Positions 1 to 9,426 of a DNA stretch of 64,000 nt are shown here, piece by piece (position 1 is the stretch's first letter; each line of letters begins with the position of its first letter). The notes beneath the pieces are model-generated. The model worked only from the letters and a program-made list of their open reading frames with translations. It did no database searches and was not told the DNA's origin. The translations under genes were made by a program, and so were the position numbers. The stretch spans positions 265,109 through 329,108 of the forward strand of contig CAZUDV010000002.1 of NCBI GenBank assembly GCA_964619555.1, read 5' to 3'. This DNA comes from JAGOPY01 sp964619555. GTDB taxonomy: Bacteria; Bacteroidota; Bacteroidia; Bacteroidales; JAGOPY01.

Positions 1-612
1 CATCTCATAGCAAAAGGAGAAAATTATCAGGAATACAGTTGCAACGGTACGCCGGTTGATTGCGTGAAGCTGGGAGAACAGGTGGTTCTCCGGAAAAAGC
101 CCGATTTGCTGGTTTCGGGAATTAATCATGGTTCGAATGCTTCCATCAACATCATCTATTCCGGAACCATGGCTGCTGTCCTGGAAAGTGCCATCGGGGG
201 CGTCCCCTCCATCGGGTTTTCCCTGCTGGATTACAGTCATAATGCCGACTTCAGTTCATGTGGTCCATTTGTCAGGACTGTGGCAGAGAAAGTTCTGGCC
301 AACGGGCTCCCGGACGGTGTGTGCCTGAATGTCAACATCCCGGCGGTCAATGGCGAAGAGATCCGGGGCATCAGGGTCTGCCGGCAGGGAAGAGCCCGTT
401 GGGTAGAGGAATTTGACAGTCGCACCGACCCACACAACCGCGAGTATCATTGGCTTACAGGTTATTTTGAAAACCTGGAGGAAAATGAAGATACGGATCA
501 GTGGGCTCTGATGAATAACTATGTCTCTGTTGTACCGGTCCATTTCGACCTTACAGCTCACTATGCACTGTCAACACTACAACAATGGAACATGGATGCT
601 GAAAAAAGATAA
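1..612 (+). CDS. surE: 5'/3'-nucleotidase SurE, 5'-truncated by window edge
   Basis: The reading frame is open from base 1, so the gene starts outside the window; 203 residues are present and about 50 N-terminal residues, including the metal-binding start of the fold, are missing. The family signature is clear: a PDLLVSGINHGSN segment followed by YSGTMAAVLE and a CLNVNIP motif. SurE is a metal-dependent nucleoside monophosphate phosphatase of the cytoplasm. A GTG at 64 is an internal valine, not a start. The gene overlaps the next one by 17 bp and begins a surE / small membrane protein / lpxB cluster on the plus strand. Confidence 0.93.
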   Translation, partial: HLIAKGENYQEYSCNGTPVDCVKLGEQVVLRKKPDLLVSGINHGSNASINIIYSGTMAAVLESAIGGVPSIGFSLLDYSHNADFSSCGPFVRTVAEKVLANGLPDGVCLNVNIPAVNGEEIRGIRVCRQGRARWVEEFDSRTDPHNREYHWLTGYFENLEENEDTDQWALMNNYVSVVPVHFDLTAHYALSTLQQWNMDAEKR

Positions 613-877
613 CATAATACTGGGTGCCCTGATCGGATTGGTTTTGCCGGCCATCATGTATGGGATCCTCACTCTTCTGGCCGGTGTGACCGGTACTGGA
701 ACGGTCTGGACCAAACCTCTGGAAGCCGATAATATGATTATACTTTCCTTAGCCGTGAATATCATCCCAATCCGGATCTATTTTGTAAACTGGAAAATGG
801 ATAAAACAGGACGGGGCGTACTATTCATCACTTTCATATTAGTAGTCCTTTTCTTCATCTTCATAAGATATTTTTAA
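596..877 (+). CDS. small hydrophobic membrane protein between surE and lpxB
   Basis: This 93-residue protein starts at the ATG at 596 (MLKKDNIILG). The longer frame from 521 would lie mostly inside surE. It has about three hydrophobic segments (roughly residues 8-30, 46-58 and 72-92) joined by short loops, so it is an inner-membrane protein. No enzymatic motif is visible and I do not recognise a function. It overlaps surE by 17 bp and stops one base before lpxB, so the three genes are surely co-transcribed. The link to lipid A synthesis rests on position only. Confidence 0.75.
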   Translation: MLKKDNIILGALIGLVLPAIMYGILTLLAGVTGTGTVWTKPLEADNMIILSLAVNIIPIRIYFVNWKMDKTGRGVLFITFILVVLFFIFIRYF

Positions 878-878
878 G

Positions 879-1991
879 ATGAAGTATTATATCATAGCCG
901 GTGAAGCTTCGGGCGACCTGCATGCATCAAACCTGATGAAAGCAATATCACAGCTCGACAAGCAGGCAGTCTTCCGGTGCTGGGGAGGCGACCTGATGAA
1001 AAGCTCCGGCGGAACAATCGTCAAGCATTACAGGGAACTTGCATTCATGGGATTTGCCCAGGTTGTCACCAATATCCGGACTATCATTCGCAATTTGAAC
1101 TTTTGTAAAAAGGATATCCTGAGTTTCCAACCTGATGCCCTGATCCTGGTGGACTATCCTGGCTTTAACCTGCGGATCTCAGATTTTGCGCACCGGGCAG
1201 GCTTCAAAGTAATCTATTATATCTCTCCCCAGGTATGGGCCTGGAAACAGTCCCGGGTTCATAAAATTAAAAGGTCGGTAGATAAAATGCTCGTCATTCT
1301 TCCTTTTGAACAGGAATTCTATAAAAAATATAATTATGATGTGGAATTTGTGGGCCATCCCCTGCTTGACGTGATACGGAGCTCCGGTCATGCGTCCGTC
1401 CGCCAGGATTTTATCGCCGGAAATCTGCTAAGCGGAAAACCTATTATCGCTTTGTTACCCGGTTCAAGAAAACAGGAATTGCACCATATGTTGCCGTTCA
1501 TGGCACGATTATCAGGCCGGTTCCCCGATTATGAATTCGTGATTGCAGGAGCACCGTCCATAGATCCCGAATATTATCAAAAACTGGTCGGAACGGAAGG
1601 GCTGAAAGTGCTGTTCAACCAGACTTATGAATTATTAAGACATTCTCAAGCCGCCTTGGTCACTTCAGGCACGGCAACCCTGGAAACGGCTTTGCACCAT
1701 GTCCCCCAGGTTGTTTGTTACAGGGGCAGTTTGCTGGAATACATCATTGTCCGTCCGCTTGTCAAGATCAAATTCATTTCGCTTGTCAATCTGATTGTCG
1801 GCAGGCAGATCGTCAAGGAGCTGATCCAATATGACCTGAATGAGGATAACCTTTACCATGAACTGGAGATGATCCTGAATGAAACCTGGAGAAAAGTGAT
1901 TTTCAGGGGTTACGAGGAACTTCACGGAAAGCTCGGTGGCGAGGGCGCTTCCGTGAGAGCTGCAGAAAGTATCTTTCATTTCATCAACTGA
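879..1991 (+). CDS. lpxB: lipid-A-disaccharide synthase
   Basis: This 370-residue GT19-family glycosyltransferase joins UDP-2,3-diacylglucosamine to lipid X to form the lipid A disaccharide at the inner membrane. Near the N-terminus is the family block GEASGDLHASNL (residues 8-19), then ISPQVWAWKQSR, FVGHPLLD and LLPGSRKQEL (about 193-202); TSGTATLETAL is in the C-terminal half. Length is normal (E. coli about 380). The ATG lies one base after the upstream stop. The gene is convergent with the TonB receptor at 2022 and only 30 bp separates them. Confidence 0.97.
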   Translation: MKYYIIAGEASGDLHASNLMKAISQLDKQAVFRCWGGDLMKSSGGTIVKHYRELAFMGFAQVVTNIRTIIRNLNFCKKDILSFQPDALILVDYPGFNLRISDFAHRAGFKVIYYISPQVWAWKQSRVHKIKRSVDKMLVILPFEQEFYKKYNYDVEFVGHPLLDVIRSSGHASVRQDFIAGNLLSGKPIIALLPGSRKQELHHMLPFMARLSGRFPDYEFVIAGAPSIDPEYYQKLVGTEGLKVLFNQTYELLRHSQAALVTSGTATLETALHHVPQVVCYRGSLLEYIIVRPLVKIKFISLVNLIVGRQIVKELIQYDLNEDNLYHELEMILNETWRKVIFRGYEELHGKLGGEGASVRAAESIFHFIN

Positions 1992-2021
1992 CTTCCTGAA
2001 AAGAGTGACCGGAACAAGCCC

Positions 2022-4202
2022 TCAAAATTTGAATCCTCCTTCCAGTGTAATGAACCTTCCCGGACAAACAGCCCCTTTGCTGTCGTAATAATCGGTGTCC
2101 AGGAGATTTTGGATATTCAATACGAGAAACCAGTGCCGGAAGTCCTTCCAGATTCTCATATCAAGGGTCGTATAAGCCGGGTACTGGTCATCCTGAACTA
2201 TCTCATCCCATTGGTTCAGGTCATTCACCCACCTGGAACCTGTACATTTCACAGCCAGTGAAGCATTGACAAACCGGTTTGTCCAGGTTCCAGTCAGTGA
2301 AGCCATATGTGCCGGCACATCGATCAGGTAGTTACCTGTAAGGTCAAAAGAACCTGAAGTGTCCTCCGGTTCATATTCTGAGATTTGCGAATGCGCATAT
2401 GCATAATTGGCCGTGACCCTGATGCCCGGGACAACATCATAGATCACTTCGGTTTCAGCACCAAATATTTCAACCCCGGTAATATTTTCCGGCATAAAAA
2501 CCGGCCTTTCGCCAAAACCCATATCAATAGAATCACCGGAATTGACGTAATATATAAAATCTTTTCCAAGGCTGTAATAGAGTGACAGAGATGCTCCCAG
2601 CTTCCCTGCAAATCGCCAATCGATCCCGGTTTCGATATTATCGAGGTATTCCGGGCCCAATTCGGTATTTGCGATTTTAAAACCGCCTTTCATCCTGCCT
2701 GAGCGGCATAGGTCATCCAGTACAGAGGGCCTGAAACCCCTGGCATAACTTAGATATACCCGTTCATATTCTCCGAACTTATACTGAACAGAGAGTTTTG
2801 GACTGATGGCATTCCATTGGTCTTCACTCAGTCCATCTTCCTGGTAAATTGTCATGAATGATGTTTCAGCTGAAGGATTTTCGATCAGGAAAGCCCCGTC
2901 AAAATAATGTGCATAATCAAACCTCAATCCGGCTATTACATGTATCCTTTCATGAAAGAATTTCATTTCATCCTGTGCAAAGATACCCAGGGTATTCATC
3001 TTTCCACGGTTACAAACAATATCGGTGGATGTATAATACACATCGCTGGCATCAACACTTCCCTGTTTAATATCCATGCCGGCCGTGAGCCGGTGGTGTT
3101 CGCGAAGGTCAAGTGTATAGGAAAACAATCCTCCAAAATCCACCCGTTCGCTGAGCACATGATACCAGGTATAATCATCCTTAAGATATTCATTTACTTT
3201 TTTATAATCTTCACTCAGGTAAAAAAGACTTGCATTCCATGATGAATTCTTTTTCTCACCGTGATATCGTCCCCGGAAATGGTAAGTATCGTGGTCAGTG
3301 ATGTTTCCTTCAGGCTGGAACACTTTTTCCCCGGTACCCTGGCGGTCATTAAAATAGATGCCATCCAGCTCTATGTAACTGTCATTGCCCAGGTCGTACC
3401 CGATCTTTGCCCCGGCCACCCATTCCTTCATATTCGATTTGATGATATAAGGATTGGCTTTCCGATCAGCTTCTGATTGAGTTATGTATCCGTCACTTTG
3501 CAGGTAATAGCTGTTCAGCGACCAGTAGAATCCCCGGTCAAGGCTGTCGGCCAGTTTTCCTGATACAGAAAGGTCCCCGCCGAATGTATTGTAAGTGCCA
3601 TATTTCAGGCCCACTTTTCCGGAAAGCGGTAAAACCGGCTTTTTGGTTATGACATTGACCATCCCGCCCATTGCGTTCCCGCCATAGAGAGCGGACCCGG
3701 GTCCTTTAACGACTTCGATCCGGGAAATATCTCCGGTGTTGATGAGGTTCCAGTTGACCGATCCGCCATCCGCCTTGTTAACGGGAATCCCGTCGAGCAA
3801 AACCAGCACCCTCCCCTGCTCTTTGCCATCCAGGCCGCGCATGGTGACGGTGGATTTGGAAGAAAAGATGCCGAACGGCCTGCTCACATTCACTCCGGGC
3901 AAATATTGCAGGTATTCATCCGTATATTGAGCCGGCAGGGCCTTTACCTGAAAAGATGTCAGAACATTGATGCGGGTGGGGACTTCCAACAAAATATTTT
4001 CTGTTTTAGTTGCGGAAATGATGATCTCATCGAGGTAAATCACGCTTGAATCCTGATTAACACCTTCGTTCTCTGCCACTATAGCCGAAGGAACCGACTG
4101 GGAAAGAGCATGGAATGTAACAGATGACAGGATTAAAATCAGCCAGAATACGCATCGGCACAGATGAAAACCAGAACGACAGGCAGCGCTATATGAAATC
4201 AT
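2022..4202 (-). CDS. TonB-dependent outer-membrane receptor
   Basis: This 726-residue receptor has a signal peptide, an SATKTENILLEVP TonB-box/plug start at about residue 60, plug motifs MRGLDGKEQGRVLVLLDG and VVKGPGSALYGGNAMGG (to about 180), and a beta-barrel ending in an aromatic residue (GGFKF). It lacks the CarboxypepD_reg extension of SusC-type receptors and resembles the vitamin B12/siderophore/haem class. Its ATG overlaps the stop of the upstream lipoprotein gene by one base (TAATG), indicating translational coupling in a three-gene operon. The substrate cannot be read from the sequence; two co-encoded surface lipoproteins suggest a ligand-capturing import system. Confidence 0.92.
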   Translation of the reverse strand: MISYSAACRSGFHLCRCVFWLILILSSVTFHALSQSVPSAIVAENEGVNQDSSVIYLDEIIISATKTENILLEVPTRINVLTSFQVKALPAQYTDEYLQYLPGVNVSRPFGIFSSKSTVTMRGLDGKEQGRVLVLLDGIPVNKADGGSVNWNLINTGDISRIEVVKGPGSALYGGNAMGGMVNVITKKPVLPLSGKVGLKYGTYNTFGGDLSVSGKLADSLDRGFYWSLNSYYLQSDGYITQSEADRKANPYIIKSNMKEWVAGAKIGYDLGNDSYIELDGIYFNDRQGTGEKVFQPEGNITDHDTYHFRGRYHGEKKNSSWNASLFYLSEDYKKVNEYLKDDYTWYHVLSERVDFGGLFSYTLDLREHHRLTAGMDIKQGSVDASDVYYTSTDIVCNRGKMNTLGIFAQDEMKFFHERIHVIAGLRFDYAHYFDGAFLIENPSAETSFMTIYQEDGLSEDQWNAISPKLSVQYKFGEYERVYLSYARGFRPSVLDDLCRSGRMKGGFKIANTELGPEYLDNIETGIDWRFAGKLGASLSLYYSLGKDFIYYVNSGDSIDMGFGERPVFMPENITGVEIFGAETEVIYDVVPGIRVTANYAYAHSQISEYEPEDTSGSFDLTGNYLIDVPAHMASLTGTWTNRFVNASLAVKCTGSRWVNDLNQWDEIVQDDQYPAYTTLDMRIWKDFRHWFLVLNIQNLLDTDYYDSKGAVCPGRFITLEGGFKF

Positions 4203-5113
4203 TACTTCTGAATTTTAATAGCTATTTCCATGGATCCGGAAGCTGTTTCATCTGCCCTGATCACTTTGATCAATCCGTATTTTCCGCCGGCTGTTTTGAA
4301 TGGTATGATCTTTCCGGTGTAGCAAAATTTACACTGGCCACTGACATTTTCGGGCTTATAGCCATTGACCAGCAAACTGTCATTGACAGCCGCGTCAAAT
4401 TCCTCCCCGCTGATCAGGTCATTATCCGTAGTTTTATAATCATAGAGCGTGGAATTCTTCACCGGCCAGTTCTCGAATTGAGGATAATAGGTCTGGGCGG
4501 AAGGATAGCCCGGACAGGTAAATGTCGGGGAGGATTTGTTAGAAGTCAGGTACCAGAAGGCAGCCAGGTCAATCTCAAATTCATGACCGGCAACATTTTC
4601 ACCGCTATATCCAATTCCTGCATCGAGATCGATAAAATTTGGAAAATCTTCATTGTCCTGGAAACTTAAAAAGATGGATGGGTAGTAATGGATCGCTCCA
4701 TAAGCTGACCCATCCCCTTTAAAAATTGTCAGAACCATCAAAGCAGTATCGCGATTGGCATTCATAATAAAGAAACTCCAGGTTTCGACAGGCGCATCGC
4801 TTTTAGTAAAGGAAAGGACCGTGTCCAGTCCGCCAGTTTCCACATAAATTCCCCTGTCTATTTCCGTCACTATTTTTTCCGTCGTGATCCGTTCCACCCT
4901 CAGATTTGTGATGGCCGATCCGCCACCGACTGCTGAAAATCCAAATTTCAGCAGTCCTCCAACGGGAATTGAATCACCATTATGCGTGTATTCCGGCCCT
5001 TCTTTGAAAATGATGAAAGGATTGGAATCGGGTGAATCCTCAGGGGAGCATCCGCTGTAAAGCAAGGAACCAAAAATTACCGACCAGATACCAACTATCT
5101 TTCTCATTATCAA
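4202..5113 (-). CDS. lipoprotein of TonB-receptor operon
   Basis: This 303-residue protein has a lipoprotein signal (LLYSGC, cysteine near residue 22) followed by an acidic, Ser/Pro-rich tether. No named domain is recognised. Its last 30 residues (GKYGLIKVIRADETASGSM...) align with the C-terminus of the next lipoprotein (SGLYGLLLVTSVTQDATGS...), so the two share a fold or are paralogues. It sits between that lipoprotein and the receptor and is coupled to the receptor by a one-base overlap. By analogy with HmuY-HmuR-type pairs it may present ligand to the receptor; that is inference. Confidence 0.8.
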   Translation of the reverse strand: MIMRKIVGIWSVIFGSLLYSGCSPEDSPDSNPFIIFKEGPEYTHNGDSIPVGGLLKFGFSAVGGGSAITNLRVERITTEKIVTEIDRGIYVETGGLDTVLSFTKSDAPVETWSFFIMNANRDTALMVLTIFKGDGSAYGAIHYYPSIFLSFQDNEDFPNFIDLDAGIGYSGENVAGHEFEIDLAAFWYLTSNKSSPTFTCPGYPSAQTYYPQFENWPVKNSTLYDYKTTDNDLISGEEFDAAVNDSLLVNGYKPENVSGQCKFCYTGKIIPFKTAGGKYGLIKVIRADETASGSMEIAIKIQK

Positions 5114-5130
5114 GCAGTCCTTCAGGAAAA

Positions 5131-5691
5131 TTATTTCTTCATTTTCAGTTCAAATGATACCGAACCAGTTGCATCCTGAGTGACGGATGTAACCAGCAGG
5201 AGCCCGTACAGACCGGATTCGGTTTTAATGGAATACACATCATCGACCTGTAAATCTTTGGCCTTTTTCCGGGCATCAGCTTCCACGAATGAAGAGACGA
5301 TCAGATCATCGGTATTCTCGAGGGCATCGAATTGCTGCGGCGTAAGCGTGGTTTTATAAAAGAAGGTCGTGTTGGTAACCGTCCAGTTTTCCACGGAACT
5401 GGAACCGGTAAAAATTCCGGTTATACCGGTTCCGGGAGAAGCAAGGGCAATATTGTTCCCGCCTTCTGCTTCATAAAAGCAGAAAATGTCGATAGCTGAC
5501 TGTTTCTGAAAACCCTCATCCATCGTGTAGACCTTGTTATCCCCAATTGAATAAAATCCTCCAACGGCGTTATTATCCTGCGCACCAAGGGATACCGTGA
5601 CGAACTGGGGATCATCCTCCTCTTTGTCACATGCCACAAACAGACTTCCTGATATACCAAGAACCATAAATAAAAAGAACAGCTTTTTCAT
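5131..5691 (-). CDS. lipoprotein, first gene of TonB-receptor operon
   Basis: This 186-residue protein has a lipobox (LFVAC, Cys21) followed by KEEDDP, an acidic motif of the kind that directs Bacteroidota lipoproteins to the surface. The rest is beta-rich with no motif I can name. The C-terminal 30 residues resemble those of the 303-residue lipoprotein downstream, 17 bp away. The order is lipoprotein, lipoprotein, TonB receptor, all on the minus strand behind a TAnnTTTG-type box. It is probably a substrate-binding accessory of the receptor, identity unknown. Confidence 0.8.
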   Translation of the reverse strand: MKKLFFLFMVLGISGSLFVACDKEEDDPQFVTVSLGAQDNNAVGGFYSIGDNKVYTMDEGFQKQSAIDIFCFYEAEGGNNIALASPGTGITGIFTGSSSVENWTVTNTTFFYKTTLTPQQFDALENTDDLIVSSFVEADARKKAKDLQVDDVYSIKTESGLYGLLLVTSVTQDATGSVSFELKMKK

Positions 5692-5738
5692 AATGTTTGA
5701 TTTATTTAATCGATATGCATTAATTTACATAACGCCTG

Positions 5739-5746
5739 CAAAAATA
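5739..5746 (-). promoter_or_regulatory. putative -7 box of lipoprotein/TonB-receptor operon
   Basis: On the minus strand this reads TATTTTTG, matching the Bacteroidota housekeeping -7 consensus TAnnTTTG, 48 bp upstream of the first ATG of the operon. No convincing -33 TTTG is seen. Confidence 0.5.
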
Positions 5747-5825
5747 TAACTCTTTGCTTACGTCAGGCAGGAAAGATCTAATTTGTAATATGTCTAAAAA
5801 AGGAAGAATCCGAAGGCTGAACGAT

Positions 5826-7349
5826 TCATTCTTTGACAAACTCATACGTAGTGTATTCAAGGAAGTCAGCCACACTGAGAATGAATGACTTAACCTTCCC
5901 GCCTTCAATAGTAAAAGGAAAAACTTTAATCCCCCAAAGAGGGCGGCTGTATGTGCACAGGAAACGGTCACCTGACAGATGCTCCAGTCTGGCTGTCAGA
6001 TCGGAATGGTGTTCAAGTGAAAGATAAAGGGCATTTTTATGGGCTTTGAGAGTAGCTGTACCATAAACATCGTTGCGGTAGGTCCCTTCAAATTTTTTAA
6101 GATTCAGACTGGATGGCAGCAACATCTGTACGGTATCTCTCCAGGCGCTTTCCAGGGCCCATTGTCCCTCAAACGCCTGTTTATAGCGTTTCAGGTAGAA
6201 TTGGCTGTAATTCCTGTAAGGCAGATCCAGGTATGCATCAATGATCTCCCATTTGAGCGCCTGGTAAAACCCGTTCATATCCGTATTGGTAAGAACCACA
6301 ACGCCAAGGTTCTCTTCAGGTATCAACGCCACGGAAGTGACAAAACCGTCCACGCCACCGGTGTGTGAAACGATCTCCCTGCCTTCATAATCCATAATGT
6401 CCCATCCGAGACCATAGAGCGAATAATGGGCACGGTTGAACGGATGACGTGTCGGACGGACGATAAACTGGGCTGTCTGCGCCTTCCTGATGGCCTTATA
6501 GGGTATTACCTCCCGCCCCTTGTAATTTCCGCTGTCCAGCAAAGCCATCACCCAATGGCTCATGTCGTTGACAGAGGAAGAAATACTGGCAGCCGGGGCA
6601 ATATTATCGATCTGGCAATGAGGGACCACAATGAGCTTACCGTCAACTAATGTATGGGCTGAGGAGAGATTGGCGGCATTTTTGGTTTCTGAAGTGAGGA
6701 CAAGGGTCCTGTTCATTTCCAGCGGCCCGGTAATACGAGTCCTTATAAACTCGTCCCAGGGCATTCCGCTGATCTTCTCTATGCATTTTCCTGCCACCAG
6801 GAATCCGGCATTGCAATAACCGTATTTCGTTCTGAAATCGTAGGATGGCGTCAGTTTTCCAAATTTTTCCATCACTTCCCCGCTGGTCAGATCCGATTCC
6901 CAGTACATAAAATCCCCCTGGAACGTAGCCATGCCCATACGATGCGACATAATATCCGTCAGAGTTGCATGTTCAGCTGCCCATGGATCTTTCATGGTGA
7001 ATTCGGGCAAATATTTGGTGACCTTATCATCCATAGAGCACTTTCCTTCGGCCTCCAGCATAGCCATGGCCGTGCCAGTAAATGCTTTCGTGTTGGATGC
7101 AATCATAAAAAGGGTATTTGCATCGACCTTTTCCGGCTTTCCGTCTTCCAGGTATCCAAAACCTTCCGAGACGACCACCTGGCCGTCCTTGACCACCAAT
7201 ACAGCAATTCCGGGGATCTGCCAGTCTTTCAAAGCTTTTTCTGTGTATATGGCCAGACTATCCGTAATGAAAGCCGGAACCTGCGAGAATCCCTCCGACC
7301 ACATGGTCAACCCGATCAGTAAGAAAATGGTATTAATTTTTTTAAGCAT
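5826..7349 (-). CDS. serine hydrolase, beta-lactamase/class C-like
   Basis: This 507-residue exported protein (signal peptide ending near GFSQ) belongs to the serine beta-lactamase-like / esterase family. The catalytic triad motifs are present: SxxK as S85-N-T-K88, YxN as Y178-C-N180, and the third motif H329-T-G331. A C-terminal domain after about residue 380 looks like the DUF3471 extension common in such proteins. The usual roles are D-aminopeptidase or esterase rather than antibiotic resistance. It is monocistronic, with a strong promoter box 17 bp upstream of the ATG. Confidence 0.9.
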   Translation of the reverse strand: MLKKINTIFLLIGLTMWSEGFSQVPAFITDSLAIYTEKALKDWQIPGIAVLVVKDGQVVVSEGFGYLEDGKPEKVDANTLFMIASNTKAFTGTAMAMLEAEGKCSMDDKVTKYLPEFTMKDPWAAEHATLTDIMSHRMGMATFQGDFMYWESDLTSGEVMEKFGKLTPSYDFRTKYGYCNAGFLVAGKCIEKISGMPWDEFIRTRITGPLEMNRTLVLTSETKNAANLSSAHTLVDGKLIVVPHCQIDNIAPAASISSSVNDMSHWVMALLDSGNYKGREVIPYKAIRKAQTAQFIVRPTRHPFNRAHYSLYGLGWDIMDYEGREIVSHTGGVDGFVTSVALIPEENLGVVVLTNTDMNGFYQALKWEIIDAYLDLPYRNYSQFYLKRYKQAFEGQWALESAWRDTVQMLLPSSLNLKKFEGTYRNDVYGTATLKAHKNALYLSLEHHSDLTARLEHLSGDRFLCTYSRPLWGIKVFPFTIEGGKVKSFILSVADFLEYTTYEFVKE

Positions 7350-7366
7350 GGTAAAAAATTATCGTT

Positions 7367-7374
7367 CAAAACTA
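7367..7374 (-). promoter_or_regulatory. -7 box of serine hydrolase gene
   Basis: The minus strand reads TAGTTTTG, a match to TAnnTTTG, placed so that transcription would begin about 10 nt before the ATG at 7349. Confidence 0.5.
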
Positions 7375-7463
7375 TGGAAAATTGAGGTTTTAACAAAACT
7401 TTAACATGGGGCTATTTAGAACCGATCTAATTTTGATTTGTTATTAACTCAAAATCAATCATT

Positions 7464-8900
7464 ATGAAATTTCAAATATTTATAGTTGTCCAGTTAATCC
7501 TGATTTTGTCATTTGGTAACGCATCAGCCCAGGGAATTGCAATAAATGAAAATGGTGCCGCCGCGCACAGCAGTGCCATGCTGGACATTCAAAGCACCTC
7601 AAAAGGGGTGTTAATTCCAAAGATGACCAGCGTTCAGAGAAGCAATATTGCTTCACCGGCGGTGGGTTTATTAGTGTTTGACACCAATTCAGAAAGTTTC
7701 TGGTTCAACGGAACCAATGGCTGGGTAGAGTTGTCGGATGCCACCAGCAATCCCTGGCAGCCAATTGGGAATAATATTTTTTTCAATACAGGTAATGTTG
7801 GAATCGGGGATGCCAATCCATCTGCAACCCTAACCGTGGGTAATGGGGATAAGTTCCAGGTTGAAGGCACCCGTGGAAACGTCACCTTTTCGGATGACTC
7901 TGCCAGCATTAAATTTCCTGCGGTATCCGGACTTAACCGGCCGATGATCTACTTGTTTGCATCTGGTTCCCTGAATACCGACAGAATGATCTTAGGGCAC
8001 TCTCCATCATTTCCCACCTGGGGAATGGAATACGATGACACCTCTGACGTATTTCATTTCCGATCTTCATCCAGCCGGAAATTTACCTTTGAACTAGCGA
8101 CCGGGGACCTGGGCATAGGAATTGAAGATCCAGGGTATCCCATTGACCTGCTGGGCCGGATGAGATTGCAATCAGGCACTTCCTCCAGCACAAGGCCGGG
8201 GATCTGGTTCAGCAGCTATGACAATGAATTCGACCGGGCGCTTTTCGGAATGTCAGAGCCCGATTCCGTTATCGGTATATGGAGCCAGCACCTGAATCAA
8301 TGGGCCATTGAATTTGAAATCATGCGTGAGCCACGGATCGGGATCAACATTCCTGCCGGCTCACCACCCAGAGCCGAGGTACATTTATATCACAGCAATT
8401 TTGGGGGGTCGAACGATGGGGTCAGGATTCAGAATGAAGGTACTAGCGGCCATTACTGGAACCTGTATACATCCAACTCCACCGGACACCTTGAATTTTA
8501 CGATAATGGAATTATCAGGGCCCGGATAGCAAATGCTACCGGCGTTTACACCGCCGTGTCCGATGAACGGATGAAGAACAACATACGCGAAATGGAACCC
8601 GTTTTGCCAAAGGTCCTGTCAATGGGATTGAAAAGATATACCTTCAAGGACGACCCGTCTGGTATTTCATATTATGGAGTCATTGCCCAGGAACTGCAAC
8701 AAGTATTTCCTGAAAATGTCTCCGTATCCTGGGATCCCGGGCAACCAGGCGTGTTAATGGTGGATTATGCGAGCCTCAGTGTGGTTGCGCTTAAAGCCAT
8801 CCAGGAGCAACAGGCAGAGTTGGAATCTCTTAAAGCTCAAATAGAATCCCTGAAAGCCCTGGTCGGCGGGCAGGAACCACCGGCCAGTACCCTGGAGTAA
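7464..8900 (+). CDS. secreted tail-fibre-like protein with S74 chaperone domain
   Basis: This 478-residue protein has a signal peptide (cleavage near ASAQ) and an N-terminal block common in Bacteroidota surface proteins (MLDIQSTSKGVLIPKM). A long beta-rich middle follows, then a C-terminal intramolecular chaperone / peptidase S74 domain beginning at SDERMKNNIREM (about residue 370), with YGVIAQELQQVFP and a terminal coiled coil (QEQQAELESLKAQIESLKALV). S74 domains guide trimerisation of fibrous proteins and usually self-cleave at the Ser of SDxR. It is probably a trimeric surface fibre; ligand unknown. It is a single gene between divergent and parallel neighbours. Confidence 0.85.
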   Translation: MKFQIFIVVQLILILSFGNASAQGIAINENGAAAHSSAMLDIQSTSKGVLIPKMTSVQRSNIASPAVGLLVFDTNSESFWFNGTNGWVELSDATSNPWQPIGNNIFFNTGNVGIGDANPSATLTVGNGDKFQVEGTRGNVTFSDDSASIKFPAVSGLNRPMIYLFASGSLNTDRMILGHSPSFPTWGMEYDDTSDVFHFRSSSSRKFTFELATGDLGIGIEDPGYPIDLLGRMRLQSGTSSSTRPGIWFSSYDNEFDRALFGMSEPDSVIGIWSQHLNQWAIEFEIMREPRIGINIPAGSPPRAEVHLYHSNFGGSNDGVRIQNEGTSGHYWNLYTSNSTGHLEFYDNGIIRARIANATGVYTAVSDERMKNNIREMEPVLPKVLSMGLKRYTFKDDPSGISYYGVIAQELQQVFPENVSVSWDPGQPGVLMVDYASLSVVALKAIQEQQAELESLKAQIESLKALVGGQEPPASTLE

Positions 8901-8999
8901 TCCCCAAATATGGCACATTACAGCTGTATCACATTATAATTCCACCACATCATCGAATATTGACATCTTGTCGTATTCTTAAAAATTTTTCTTCTTCCT

Positions 9000-9030
9000 T
9001 TTGCGGGATAAAAAAACTTTTCTACCTTTG
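9000..9030 (+). promoter_or_regulatory. rpsT promoter
   Basis: A -33-type TTTG at 9000-9003 and a -7 box TACCTTTG at 9023-9030 are about 20 bp apart, matching the Bacteroidota housekeeping promoter architecture, 32 bp before the rpsT ATG. Confidence 0.7.
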
Positions 9031-9062
9031 CAGCCCGATTTTAAACACTAATTTTCAGAAAT

Positions 9063-9317
9063 ATGGCAAATCATAAATCAGCATGGAAAAGGATCCGTTC
9101 AAATGAAAAGAAAAAGATCCAGAACCGTTATCATGGAAAAACCATGCGCAACGCCATCAAGAAGTTTAAGTCCATCGAAATGAAAACCGATGCAGTTGCA
9201 CAGCTTCCGGCCCTGGTTTCAATGATTGACAAGATGGCAAAACGGGCCATTATCCATAAAAATAAAGCATCCAATCTCAAGTCGAAACTTACACGTAAGG
9301 TTAATGCCCTGGTGTAA
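9063..9317 (+). CDS. rpsT: 30S ribosomal protein S20
   Basis: This 84-residue, lysine- and arginine-rich protein starts MANHKSAWKRIRSNEKK and contains the S20 C-terminal helix pattern IHKNKASNLKSKL. It binds 16S rRNA early in small-subunit assembly. It is monocistronic, with a textbook promoter upstream and a Rho-independent terminator 24 bp downstream. Confidence 0.98.
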   Translation: MANHKSAWKRIRSNEKKKIQNRYHGKTMRNAIKKFKSIEMKTDAVAQLPALVSMIDKMAKRAIIHKNKASNLKSKLTRKVNALV

Positions 9318-9341
9318 TCCTTTTATAAAGAGTACGAAAAG

Positions 9342-9374
9342 GCAGCCTGTCGTCTGACAGGCTGCTTTTTTTTT
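9342..9374 (+). terminator. Rho-independent terminator after rpsT
   Basis: A perfect 10-bp stem (GCAGCCTGTC / GACAGGCTGC) with a 4-base loop is followed by nine T residues at 9366-9374. Confidence 0.95.
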
Positions 9375-9426
9375 AACATCTCCGGGTATATTTTCCATTT
9401 TTCCCGATAAACAGAAAAAGGAAAAT

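Noticed and set aside
5826..7349. Antibiotic-inactivating beta-lactamase
   Set aside because: Length, the C-terminal DUF3471-like domain and the HTG third motif point to the broad serine hydrolase/esterase group rather than a resistance enzyme.
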